DNA of 64,000 bases, from the NCBI RefSeq assembly GCF_047238305.1, contig NZ_JBDFMO010000001.1:3286001-3350000 (forward strand). Direction: 5' to 3'. Numbering within the stretch: position 1 is the first letter of the stretch; each line of letters starts with the position of its first letter. This DNA comes from Ferdinandcohnia sp047238305. Its GTDB lineage: Bacteria; Bacillota; Bacilli; Bacillales; Bacillaceae_L. Position numbers and translations under genes: made by a program. Positions 17,803-26,216 of the stretch are shown piece by piece. The notes beneath the pieces were generated by a model. It did not search any database and was not told the DNA's origin. It was given only the letters and a program-made list of their open reading frames with translations.

Positions 17803-19374
17803 TTAAATACTCAATTGTAGTAAATCTTCTAATGTATTAATATTGCCCAATTCAGGAGCTTTTACATCTACATATTTTTCTGAGTTCGTAATGACAATTG
17901 GAGTAGTCGTTTCAAAACCAGCTGCCTTAATTTGCTGTAAGTCAAAGGTAATCAGCAGATCTCCACGTTTCACATGGTCACCTTGTTTTACATGTGCTTG
18001 GTAATACTGACCTTTCAACTTTACAGTATCAATCCCGATACAAATTAATATTTCAGCTCCATCTTTTGATGTAACCCCAATGGCATGACCAGTTGGAAAG
18101 ACAGTAGTGACAACTCCATCTACTGGAGACACGACTTTTCCATCTTCAGGTTCAATCGCGATTCCTTTTCCAACAGATTCTGTAGCAAATAGAGGCTCTT
18201 TGATAGTAGTTAATGGTACTACCTTCCCGTGTAAAGGGCTGCTAATCTTCTCCGGTCTTACAATGATTAAATCATAATTATCTTTCGCTTTTTCTGTTTT
18301 TCCTTCAAATCCAAGTATAAAGGTTAAAATGAAACCTAATGCAAACGCAACAGCAATACCAATTAAAAATGGCAAGATAGGGGTGAAAGCAGGAATTGAA
18401 AGAACACTTGGAAGAACAAATGAATTCATAGCAACACCTAGGCTTCCATTTATTGCTCCACCAACGGCTGCTGCGATTAAGACATAAACCATCGTTTTTT
18501 TATAACGTAAGATAATTCCATAATTGATCGCTTCTGTTGTTCCAGCTAAGGAACCTGGAACTATTCCACTTGCAGCAAGCGCTTTTAAATCTTTGTCATT
18601 CGTTTTCAAAAAGACTGCTATTCCAATCCCAATTTGTGCAAATGGAGCTGCTGCAGCCATCCCGATAATTGGGTCTGGTCCTGTTGCAAGGTTTGCGATT
18701 GCTAGTGGAATGATTGTCCAATGTAAACCGGCAATCGTTAAGAATGTCCAAGCTCCTCCGAGCACAGCTCCTGCTAATAAACCGCTTTTTTCACTTAGGA
18801 ACGTGATCAATGAACCTAAACCTTCTCCTAATAATGTGCCGATAGGTCCAAAAACAATAAGGGTTAATGGAACAATTATCACAAGAGATATCAATGGATT
18901 CATAAATAATTGGATATCTTTATAGATGAACTTTTTCAAGATTCTTTCTAGCCCTGCATATGCAAAAATAGCCATGAAAATAGGGAAAACAGTTGACGAA
19001 TAATCAGAAAGTAAAACAGGTAGTCCAAAAAATTCAAGTGAGTCGACACCGTTTTCAACAAGATGAACAATTTCAGGACTTAAAATTGAAACACCAATAA
19101 CTCCACCCACATATCCGTTTGCACCTAACTTTATTGCAATTGAGATCCCGAGAAAAACAGGGAGAAAGTGGAACACTGCATCACCTGCTGCAGATAGAAC
19201 GATATATGAACCGTTTTCAATTGATAGCCAATCAAACATGACAAGTACGGATAACATCGCTTTCAAAAGACCGGCACCTGCAAGAATTCCTATGATAGGA
19301 GCAAAGCTTCCGGAAATCACATCTAAAACCATCGATAATTTTGATTGTTCTTTATTTTTCGTTGTATGATTCAT
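17803..19374 (-). CDS. PTS permease of EIIC-EIIA layout, EIIB absent, EIIA His replaced by Cys
   Basis: Membrane protein of 523 residues in the glucose/glucoside PTS superfamily. Residues 1-370 form the EIIC channel (about ten helices; DVISGSFAPIIGILAGAGLLKA). The usual ITEPAIYG loop is degenerate here (TTEAINYG). Residues 385-523 are an EIIA-Glc domain (SPLHGKVVPL, SPVDGVVTTVFPTGHAIGV, KRGDLL). His430 matches the accessory His75 of E. coli EIIA-Glc. The phosphorylated His90 position, exactly 15 residues on, is Cys445 (ICIGIDTV; codon TGT at 18042-18040). The usual N-terminal EIIB domain is missing entirely. It may be a sensor, a facilitator, or depend on an unlinked EIIB. Divergent from an AraC-type gene. 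Confidence 0.85.
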   Translation of the reverse strand: MNHTTKNKEQSKLSMVLDVISGSFAPIIGILAGAGLLKAMLSVLVMFDWLSIENGSYIVLSAAGDAVFHFLPVFLGISIAIKLGANGYVGGVIGVSILSPEIVHLVENGVDSLEFFGLPVLLSDYSSTVFPIFMAIFAYAGLERILKKFIYKDIQLFMNPLISLVIIVPLTLIVFGPIGTLLGEGLGSLITFLSEKSGLLAGAVLGGAWTFLTIAGLHWTIIPLAIANLATGPDPIIGMAAAAPFAQIGIGIAVFLKTNDKDLKALAASGIVPGSLAGTTEAINYGIILRYKKTMVYVLIAAAVGGAINGSLGVAMNSFVLPSVLSIPAFTPILPFLIGIAVAFALGFILTFILGFEGKTEKAKDNYDLIIVRPEKISSPLHGKVVPLTTIKEPLFATESVGKGIAIEPEDGKVVSPVDGVVTTVFPTGHAIGVTSKDGAEILICIGIDTVKLKGQYYQAHVKQGDHVKRGDLLITFDLQQIKAAGFETTTPIVITNSEKYVDVKAPELGNINTLEDLLQLSI

Positions 19375-19401
19375 AGTAGTACCTCACAATTTTCTAAGAT
19401 T

Positions 19402-19415
19402 ATCAAACGTTTTCA
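19402..19415. promoter_or_regulatory. Possible cre (CcpA) site before the PTS gene
   Basis: TGAAAACGTTTGAT on the minus strand matches 12 of 14 positions of the TGWAARCGYTWWCW consensus. It lies about 28 bases upstream of the PTS start, where CcpA would block transcription. Weak evidence on its own. Confidence 0.4.
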
Positions 19416-19516
19416 AAAGAATTGCTTCTTTTATTATGATATTAGTATAATGAATACATCCTGATACAATGTAGGATTATTTTGATAAAACTAGGACATA
19501 TGTGAGGATTGCTGTT

Positions 19517-20701
19517 TTGGAAAATTCTACTATTATTTCAACAACTATAAAATTACACTATATTACAGATTTAAATTGTTATGTCTTGGATGAGGACGGT
19601 TCGTATTTGTACCGTCAAGAACTGGTGCAACTACCCCTGTTTATGCAAGAAACGCGGGATGCAGCTTTTGGAACATTATCCACATTGAGGGAGAACCAGG
19701 TCTATATTTTACATAACGAGTGGGATTTGCAGTTTTTTGGTTATGTTCTTCATGATAATGGAGTAAAATTTTGTATTCTATTAGGTCCCTTTTATGAAAA
19801 AGCACCTGACTTTTTTAAGATCTCGAGAGAATATCATTTAAATCGATCGGCAAGTGAAGAATTGCGGAATGTTGCTAAAAAAATCTCGATTCTTACAGGA
19901 GAGAAAATTAATAGCTTTACAAGTGTTTTACAGCAATTTCGAAGTCTGATGGACAAGACGGCTCCTGTAGTCATTGATTATACTTTTAAACATGATCGGA
20001 ATGTCAGCCAAACAAGAAATGAGGAAATCAACCAACTTGAATTGGTTGAATTACGTTATAATATCGAAAAGGATTTTATGCGAGCGGTGGAAATGGGGAA
20101 CAAGAAGCAAGCATTACAATTAATCAATTCAAATAATCTGTTATTTTCGTTTGCAGAGAGATTTCCAAATCAACCGATTAGAAGGGTAAAAAATAATTTA
20201 ATTGTCTTGAATACACTACTACGAACAGCTGCAAGAAGAGGACAAGTGGCATCTATATTGGTCCATCGAATTTCTGAGGACTATGCTCTTAAGATTGAAC
20301 AGGTTGATCAATTGGGAAAACTTTATCAAATCGAAGACCAGATGATTGGAGATTATTGTGATTTAGTACAGTCTCACTCTTTAAAACAGTACTCAATTAT
20401 TATTCAAAAAGTCATTGAATATGTTACAAGCTACTACGATCAGCAACTAAATATTGAAAACTTGGCCGAGCAAAATGATGTAAATGTTAGTCATCTTTCA
20501 CGGAAATTTAAGCAGGAGACAGGATATACAATTACCGGATTTCAGCAAATGCTTCGAATCAACCAGGCTAAATTTTTACTTGAAACAGAGAACCTCACGA
20601 TTGAGGAAATTTCCTGGATGGTGGGATACGACGATCCCTCTTATTTTACGAGAGTATTTAAAAAGGAAACCGGTATGACACCGACACAATTTAGAAAATA
20701 A
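19517..20701 (+). CDS. AraC-family transcriptional regulator
   Basis: DNA-binding regulator of about 394 residues. The last 100 residues hold the two AraC helix-turn-helix units (YYDQQLNIENLAEQNDVNVSHLSRKFKQ and TIEEISWMVGYDDPSYFTRVFKKETGMTPTQFRK). The N-terminal 280 residues are a ligand or signal domain I do not recognise; it has no cupin signature (LHYITDLNCYVLDEDGS). Start: GAGGAT at 19504-19509 precedes TTG 19517; the GTG at 19502 lies within that ribosome site. Its divergent position suggests it controls the adjacent PTS gene. Confidence 0.8.
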   Translation: MENSTIISTTIKLHYITDLNCYVLDEDGSYLYRQELVQLPLFMQETRDAAFGTLSTLRENQVYILHNEWDLQFFGYVLHDNGVKFCILLGPFYEKAPDFFKISREYHLNRSASEELRNVAKKISILTGEKINSFTSVLQQFRSLMDKTAPVVIDYTFKHDRNVSQTRNEEINQLELVELRYNIEKDFMRAVEMGNKKQALQLINSNNLLFSFAERFPNQPIRRVKNNLIVLNTLLRTAARRGQVASILVHRISEDYALKIEQVDQLGKLYQIEDQMIGDYCDLVQSHSLKQYSIIIQKVIEYVTSYYDQQLNIENLAEQNDVNVSHLSRKFKQETGYTITGFQQMLRINQAKFLLETENLTIEEISWMVGYDDPSYFTRVFKKETGMTPTQFRK

Positions 20702-20710
20702 AAGGGGCGA

Positions 20711-20749
20711 TTCCTTGGCTAGGGTGCCAAGAGAACCGTCCCTGTGGTT
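20711..20749. repeat. REP-like dispersed element, copy 1
   Basis: A hairpin CTTGGC-(6 nt)-GCCAAG is followed by AACCGTC CCTGTGGTT. A second copy of the 9-mer CCTGTGGTT occurs at 55950-55958, preceded by the reverse complement heptamer GACGGTT. Such GGGACGGTT-type words recur between genes in many Bacillales genomes, as far as I recall. No transposase is adjacent. Confidence 0.4.
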
Positions 20750-20753
20750 ATGG

Positions 20754-21914
20754 TTATTTATTCGCAAATTCTTTTTTTATCTTTTCTAGTAATTGTGGCT
20801 CAGTTAATATTTTATAACCTGTTAGGGCCATGGTTTTGGCACCGAGGATCATGGCTTCTCTTCCTTGGTTGCTTAAGGCAGCCTCTCGGAATCCGTGTGT
20901 GTGACATGCAAATGGTTCATCACATATTTTTATATACGGATGGATGGAAGGAACGACATGGCTTACATTCCCCATATCAAGTGAACCACCTTCTGCGCGT
21001 TCGTGAATTTCCTCCGGATTAACTCCTAATTCAATTAATGTATCAGTAAAAGCGTCTGAAAATGTTTCATTTGTCACCATGTCATCGTAGGAAAATTCAT
21101 AAAATGACCATTCCATTGTTGCTCCTGTTTGAAGGGCAGCACCTTGGGCACATTTTTTTACTTTTTCCACAAGCTCGTTTACATAAGTACGAGAAGCAGC
21201 ACGGACATAGAATTGTGCCACTGCATAATCCGGTACGATATTTGCAGCTTTTCCACCTTCAGAAATAATGCCATGAATACGTGCGTCTGATGTAATATGC
21301 TGTCTTAACGCATTGATGCTGCTAAATGTTTGGAGCACCGCATCAAGGGCATTGATTCCTTCGTATGGGGCTGCTGCTGCATGTGCCGCTTTTCCGAAAA
21401 ACTCAAATTGGATGGCATCCATAGCTAGGGATGCACCGCTTTTTTCGTAGTGGCTCAGCGGGTGGACCATCATGGCTACATCGAGTTGGTCGAAAATACC
21501 TTGCTCTGCCATGGTTACTTTTCCACCTTTTGTCTCTTCAGCTGGCGTACCGTACACAATCACTTTTCCGCCAGTTTCATGAATAACCTTTGACAAGCCA
21601 ATTCCAGCCGCAATTCCCATTGTTCCGATTAAGTTGTGTCCGCAAGCATGGCCTAATTCAGGTAAGGCATCATATTCTGACATGATCCCAATTGTTGCAC
21701 CTGGTTTACCACTGTCAAATGTCGCTTCAAACGCAGTAGGAAGACCTGCAGTTCCAATTTCTACATTAAAATTGTGTTTTTTGAGTTCGTCAGTTAAAAT
21801 TTTACACGCTTTAAATTCTTCATGACCAAGCTCAGGGTTTGCCCCAATATATGCACTGATTTCGTAAAAACGCTCTTTATTTTCTTCGATAGCCGCTAGT
21901 ATGTCTGCTTTCAT
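20754..21914 (-). CDS. M20 family amidohydrolase / aminoacylase
   Basis: Zinc-dependent amidohydrolase of 386 residues in the M20D group (AbgB, N-acyl amino acid and amidobenzoyl-glutamate hydrolases). Visible metal and catalytic features: ELGHACGHN, YGTPAEETKGGK (Glu pair), VHPLSHYE and the C-terminal CHTHGF. The dimerisation lid lies between about 180 and 290 (KAAHAAAAPYEGINALDA). No signal peptide; cytoplasmic. AGGGGC before the ATG supports the start. The exact substrate cannot be told from sequence alone. Confidence 0.82.
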   Translation of the reverse strand: MKADILAAIEENKERFYEISAYIGANPELGHEEFKACKILTDELKKHNFNVEIGTAGLPTAFEATFDSGKPGATIGIMSEYDALPELGHACGHNLIGTMGIAAGIGLSKVIHETGGKVIVYGTPAEETKGGKVTMAEQGIFDQLDVAMMVHPLSHYEKSGASLAMDAIQFEFFGKAAHAAAAPYEGINALDAVLQTFSSINALRQHITSDARIHGIISEGGKAANIVPDYAVAQFYVRAASRTYVNELVEKVKKCAQGAALQTGATMEWSFYEFSYDDMVTNETFSDAFTDTLIELGVNPEEIHERAEGGSLDMGNVSHVVPSIHPYIKICDEPFACHTHGFREAALSNQGREAMILGAKTMALTGYKILTEPQLLEKIKKEFANK

Positions 21915-22051
21915 AATGCCCCTGCTTTCTTTTTATAGGTTTCTACGGATTATTATAAAGCATGATGTATAAAAATTCAATCAAACTTCTTGTCTACTAT
22001 ACTATTTTTATATAATAAATAAAAGTTAGGAAAAAATAGGCACTAGCACAT

Positions 22052-22079
22052 ACAGTACAACCCATAGGCTCATATCTTA
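22052..22079 (+). promoter_or_regulatory. Possible sigma-K promoter
   Basis: CATATCTTA at 22071-22079 fits the -10 consensus CATAnnnTA, and an AC at 22052-22053 stands 17 bases upstream. It precedes a gene of a mother-cell spore family by about 34 bases, which makes the match meaningful, but the motif is short. Confidence 0.4.
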
Positions 22080-22112
22080 TAAGTGTAACGAAAAAGAAAG
22101 GGAGATGACACT

Positions 22113-22268
22113 ATGCACTACGGTGGATGCGGATGCTACGATGGATATGGGCACGGATATGGATATGGTGGATATGGATACGGTGGTTATGGCTATCACC
22201 ATGGCTTTGTATTAATTGTCGTACTATTTATCTTATTAATTATTGTTGGTGCTTCTTGGGTACGTTAA
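22113..22268 (+). CDS. YjcZ-family small sporulation protein
   Basis: A 51-residue protein too small for most gene finders. The first 31 residues are Gly/Tyr/His repeats (GYGHGYGYGGYGYGGYGY) with two early cysteines; the C-terminal 20 residues are one hydrophobic helix (FVLIVVLFILLIIVGASW). This architecture is the hallmark of the YjcZ/SscA-like spore proteins of Bacillus, some of which are needed for coat assembly and germination. AAGGGAGA eight bases upstream supports the ATG. Flanked by its own terminator. Confidence 0.85.
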   Translation: MHYGGCGCYDGYGHGYGYGGYGYGGYGYHHGFVLIVVLFILLIIVGASWVR

Positions 22269-22293
22269 ATATATACAAAGCAATGAATAGAGA

Positions 22294-22330
22294 GGTTCCT
22301 TTCACTAATAGTGAAGGGAGCCATTTTTAT
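22294..22330 (+). terminator. Terminator of the YjcZ-like gene
   Basis: Twelve-base arms (22294-22305 and 22311-22322, with G-U pairs), 5-base loop and ATTTTTATTT tail. Confidence 0.8.
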
Positions 22331-22476
22331 TTGCGATAACAATTATATGTATACTGCAATTGTAAAGTATACGAAGGTTTATCATAAAAACATTATGTAA
22401 ACTTGTGGGTTTTTTGAATAGATGATTACCCTCAAAACAAATGATAAAAGGTACATGTCTTTATTGAGGTGAGAGA

Positions 22477-23397
22477 ATGGATAATCAATACGATGTCATC
22501 ATTATTGGTGGAGGAATTGCGGGTTTACAGGCAGCGATTCAACTTGGAAGGTATAAACATAAAATTGCTGTAATTGATTCAAATGACGGTCGTTCCACAA
22601 TTTGCAGAAACTACCACAACATCTTAGGCTGGCCAAATGGCGTCAGTGGGGAAACATTAAGAAATCTAGGGAAAATGCATGCTGAACGTTACGGTGTTTC
22701 TTTTATTCAAAATGAAGTAGCAAACATTGAAAAAAACCAAGATGCTTTTCAAATCCAGTGTTGAGGTGGCGATGCATTTTTGGCAAAACGGTTACTACTT
22801 GCAACTGGTGTAAAGGATAATATTCCTTCTATTAAAAACATTAATAAATGCCTTGGTCTAACTATCTATGTATGTCCTGATTGTGACGGCTATGAAGTCG
22901 TTGATAAGCATGTGATTGTAATCGGTTCTGGTAAGACCGGGGCGAACATGGCACTGACGTTATCCTATTTTACAAGAGATATAACTTTCATCAATCATGA
23001 CTGGAGTAACTTAGACCACGATGTGATGTTGAAGTTGGATCAAAGGGAAATTACTCATATCCAAGATGAAGTGGAGGAGATTCTACTTGATGAAAAAACC
23101 TCTGATTTGAACGGGGTACGCTTGAAAAGCGGAAAAATTATGGAAGGTGAACGTGGATTTTTGGCGTTTGGGGGAAACGAGGTTCGAACAGAACTTGCAT
23201 CCCAGCTCGGAATTGAACGTTTAGAAAATAAACATATCATCGTAGATCCAAGAACCAAAATGACAAATATTGAACATGTGTGGGCTGCTGGTGATATCGC
23301 GGTACATTCTGAGCAAACCACAATCGCCATGGGGGACGGAATGCAAGCAGCCATTTGGATACATAAAAGCCTTTTGGATGAAAAAACCTCCGAATAA
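22477..23397 (+). pseudogene. Thioredoxin-reductase-like flavoprotein with in-frame TGA
   Basis: FAD/NAD oxidoreductase of the TrxB family interrupted by a TGA at 22762-22764. Both sides are in the same frame and both are conserved. The 5' part has the FAD motif DVIIIGGGIAGLQAAIQLGRY and the NILGWPNGVSGE segment. The 3' part has the redox CPDC, the NAD motif VIVIGSGKTGANMA and the C-terminal VWAAGDIA. The full protein would have 306 residues, the family norm. The stop sits in a surface loop (FQIQC-stop-GGDAF), where an Arg CGA to TGA change would suffice. A TTG at 22780 could restart translation, but the 3' piece lacks the first FAD-binding strand. Confidence 0.8.
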
Positions 23398-23449
23398 CGA
23401 AATTATCATTCTATACATACATATGATGTAATAATAGGCTTTTTATTTA

Positions 23450-23463
23450 TTTAAACGCTTACA
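23450..23463 (+). promoter_or_regulatory. cre (CcpA) site before the lysine operon
   Basis: TTTAAACGCTTACA matches 13 of 14 positions of the cre consensus TGWAARCGYTWWCW. It lies 45 bases before the aminotransferase start, in the 110-base gap that must hold the operon promoter. Suggests carbon catabolite control. Confidence 0.55.
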
Positions 23464-23507
23464 TTTTATGATGCACGGCAATACCATTTTGGCGAGGAGG
23501 GTTCGTA

Positions 23508-24863
23508 ATGGACGAAACCCGCTTGATAAAACCTTTATTGGATAAGGATTATCCGATGATCAGCCATGGGGATGGAATCTATTTATATGATACGAACGGT
23601 AAAAGATACATCGACGGATCATCAGGGGCCATCACGGCAAGTATCGGTCATGGCGTCAAGGAAATCATTGAAGAAATTGAAAAACAGGCTCACAAAATAT
23701 CATTTGTTTACAGGTCACAATTCACAAGTGAGCCCGCTGAGCAATTAGCCAAAAAACTAAGTGACCTGGCAAAAGGCGGTGAATACTGGTCTTTTTTTGT
23801 GAACAGCGGTTCTGAGGCTACTGAGACCGCAATGAAAATTGCCATTCAATATTGGCAGGAAAAAGGCATCAAAGGAAAAAACAAAATTTTATCCCGCTGG
23901 ATGAGTTATCACGGAATCACGATTGGCGCACTTTCTATGTCCGGACATACCGGAAGAAGAGCCCGCTTCGTTCCTTTATTAGAGGACTATCCAACCATTC
24001 AGCCGCCATATTGTTTCCGATGTCCATTTAATGCCACATTTCCAACTTGTAACCATATGTGTGCAACAGAATTGGAACAAGCAATCAACCGAATTGGGGC
24101 GGAACATATTGCAGCCTTTATCGCCGAACCGATTATTGGAGCAGCAGGTGGGGCGATTGTCCCGCCTGAAGGTTATTATCAAGTCATAAAAGAACTCTGT
24201 GAAAAGCATCACATTTTATTTATCGCCGATGAGGTCATGACTGGCATGGGGCGCACCGGTAAAATGTTTGCCCTTGAGCATTGGGATACAGAAGCAGACA
24301 TCATAGCTCTTGGTAAAGGGATGAGTGCAGGCTACACACCAGTTGCTGCTACCCTCGTTAGTGAAAAGGTAATGGAACCCATACAGAAGGGGTCAAAACT
24401 CATCATGAGTGGACACACCTATAGTGCAAACCCTCAATCTGCAGCAGTTGCTTTAGCTGTCGTTGATTACATCGAGTCTCATCATCTCGTTGAAAAATCT
24501 GAGAAACAGGGAAAATATCTCAATACAAAACTACAAGAATTACAAAAAAAACATCCAATTATTGGTGATGTTCGCGGAAAAGGACTGATGTGTGGTATCG
24601 AGTTTGTGTCAGATATGATCACGAAATTTCCTTTTAAAAAGGAAATTGATCTAACATCACTTGTTGTTTCTCAAGGGCAGCATAATGGTCTTCTATTATA
24701 TCCAGCGGCTGCTGGGATCGAAGGTATTGGTGGTGATGCCATCCTTGTTGCTCCACCACTAACAATCACAAGAGAACAAATCGATGAGCTAATCGAACTC
24801 CTTGATCAAACATTAAAAGATGTGGAAATGGAATTAAGGAATAATGGTGTCATATCAGCCTAA
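23508..24863 (+). CDS. yodT: Class III aminotransferase, YodT type
   Basis: PLP-dependent transaminase of 451 residues. Features: FVNSGSEATETAMK for phosphate binding, FIADEVMTGMGRTG, and the Schiff-base lysine Lys270 in IIALGKGMSAGY. A four-cysteine patch (Cys169, 172, 181, 185) is a peculiarity shared, as I recall, by YodT homologues. In this operon the natural role is removal of the beta-amino group of (N6-acetyl-)beta-lysine, giving a 3-oxo acid for the CoA-transferase that follows; this is inference from context. GAGGAGGG precedes the ATG. Downstream genes are tightly packed. Confidence 0.85.
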   Translation: MDETRLIKPLLDKDYPMISHGDGIYLYDTNGKRYIDGSSGAITASIGHGVKEIIEEIEKQAHKISFVYRSQFTSEPAEQLAKKLSDLAKGGEYWSFFVNSGSEATETAMKIAIQYWQEKGIKGKNKILSRWMSYHGITIGALSMSGHTGRRARFVPLLEDYPTIQPPYCFRCPFNATFPTCNHMCATELEQAINRIGAEHIAAFIAEPIIGAAGGAIVPPEGYYQVIKELCEKHHILFIADEVMTGMGRTGKMFALEHWDTEADIIALGKGMSAGYTPVAATLVSEKVMEPIQKGSKLIMSGHTYSANPQSAAVALAVVDYIESHHLVEKSEKQGKYLNTKLQELQKKHPIIGDVRGKGLMCGIEFVSDMITKFPFKKEIDLTSLVVSQGQHNGLLLYPAAAGIEGIGGDAILVAPPLTITREQIDELIELLDQTLKDVEMELRNNGVISA

Positions 24864-24880
24864 TATGGAGGTGTCATAGA

Positions 24881-25576
24881 TTGATTGAAAATCGCTACAA
24901 TAAAATTTCAACTCTAGAAGAGGCACTCGTACGTATCAATAATGGAACAACCGTAATGTTTGGGGGCTTTGGTGGGATTGGAAGCCCCCCAACTCTTATT
25001 GATGGATTACTTGAGAAAAATGTCAGAGATTTGACTTTGATAGGAAATGACACAGGTTTTCCTAATATAGGAATTGGAAAACTCGTAAGCCGCGGTCATG
25101 CCAAAAAATGCATTGTATCCCATATTGGTTCAAATCCGGTTGCAGGACAATTAATGACGGAAGGAAAAATGGAAATTGAATTTTCCCCACAAGGGACGCT
25201 TGCCGAACGAATTCGTGCAGGCGGAGTAGGACTTGGTGGTATTTTAGTAGATGTAGGAATTGATAATGAAATTGTATCAAATGGGAAACAAATCATTCAT
25301 GTTGACGGTACGGATTATCTTTTAGAAAAGCCACTAACTGCTGATGTTTCCATTATTTTTGCAAAAAAGGCCGATCCATTTGGAAACCTTGTCTATGACA
25401 AAAGTGCCCGAAATATGAATCCGCTTGTAGCAATGGCAGGTAAATTCACGATAGCCGAGGTTGAAGAAATTGTTCCACTTTCTGAACTTGACCCAGAGGA
25501 AATTGTGACGCCTGGAATTTATGTCGATATGATCATCGAAAGCAGAGGGGTGAATTGGAAATGGGTATGGGAGTAG
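24881..25576 (+). CDS. yodS: 3-oxoacid CoA-transferase subunit A, YodS type
   Basis: Alpha subunit of a heterodimeric family I CoA-transferase, 231 residues. Signature MFGGFGGIGSPPTLIDGLL near the N-terminus and GTLAERIRAGGVGLGG in the middle. TTG start after GGAGGTG. Overlaps the beta-subunit gene by 16 bases. It would activate the 3-oxo-6-acetamidohexanoate-like product of the aminotransferase to its CoA ester (inferred). Confidence 0.85.
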   Translation: MIENRYNKISTLEEALVRINNGTTVMFGGFGGIGSPPTLIDGLLEKNVRDLTLIGNDTGFPNIGIGKLVSRGHAKKCIVSHIGSNPVAGQLMTEGKMEIEFSPQGTLAERIRAGGVGLGGILVDVGIDNEIVSNGKQIIHVDGTDYLLEKPLTADVSIIFAKKADPFGNLVYDKSARNMNPLVAMAGKFTIAEVEEIVPLSELDPEEIVTPGIYVDMIIESRGVNWKWVWE

Positions 25577-26202
25577 ATATTCGCAACGCAATCGCCAAGA
25601 GAGCAGCCCAAGAGATTAAGGATGGAATGATTGTAAATCTGGGAATTGGCATTCCTTCCCTCGTTCCTAATCACCTACCTCATGGAATAAATGTCATGAT
25701 CCATGCAGAAAACGGTATTTTAGGGATTGGTCCAAGCCCAGAAAAGGGTAGTGAAGACGAGAACCTTTGCAATGCTGCAGGATACCCAGTAACAACAGCA
25801 ATTGGTTCTTCCTATTTTGATAGTTCAATCGCCTTTGGCATGATTCGTCGCGGGTATATCGATATCACCATTTTAGGCTCGCTCCAGGTCAGCGAAAAAG
25901 GTGACCTTGCAAACTGGATTGTTCCTGGCAAACGCGTTCCAGGTATGGGCGGAGCAATGGAACTAGCACAAAAAGCGAAGAAAGTCATTGTCTTAATGAA
26001 TCATATCGACAAGCATGGAAACTCCAAGATTGTCAAGGAATGTAGTCTTCCACTCACCTCGAAAAGCTGTGTCAATCTCATCATCACCGATATGGCTGTG
26101 ATTGAGGTGAAGGAGGATGGACTTCATTTGCTTGAAGTAATGGCTCCTTTTACAGTCGAAGATGTCGTCAAAAATACAAGTGCCGAATTGCAACTTTCCT
26201 AA
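25561..26202 (+). CDS. yodR: 3-oxoacid CoA-transferase subunit B, YodR type
   Basis: Beta subunit, 213 residues, carrying the catalytic Glu in IHAENGILG, and the family stretches MIVNLGIGIPSLV and ANWIVPGKRVPGMGGAMEL. ATG 25561 is preferred to TTG 25555 because GAGGGGTG ends right before the latter. Partner of the preceding subunit; the two are translationally coupled. Confidence 0.85.
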   Translation: MGMGVDIRNAIAKRAAQEIKDGMIVNLGIGIPSLVPNHLPHGINVMIHAENGILGIGPSPEKGSEDENLCNAAGYPVTTAIGSSYFDSSIAFGMIRRGYIDITILGSLQVSEKGDLANWIVPGKRVPGMGGAMELAQKAKKVIVLMNHIDKHGNSKIVKECSLPLTSKSCVNLIITDMAVIEVKEDGLHLLEVMAPFTVEDVVKNTSAELQLS

Positions 26203-26216
26203 GGGAGGAGAAGTGT

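Noticed and set aside
18524..18925. 133-codon plus-strand ORF inside the PTS gene
   Set aside because: Antisense shadow of the EIIC domain; Pro/Ile/Ala-rich low-complexity translation and no ribosome site.
22762..22764. TGA in the TrxR-like gene as a selenocysteine codon
   Set aside because: The redox pair CPDC is intact further on, the TGA sits in a loop with no catalytic role, and no SECIS-like hairpin is evident after it.
23392..23424. Sigma-E promoter before yodT (CATACATAT)
   Set aside because: The -10-like word is present, but no acceptable -35 element lies 13-15 bases upstream.
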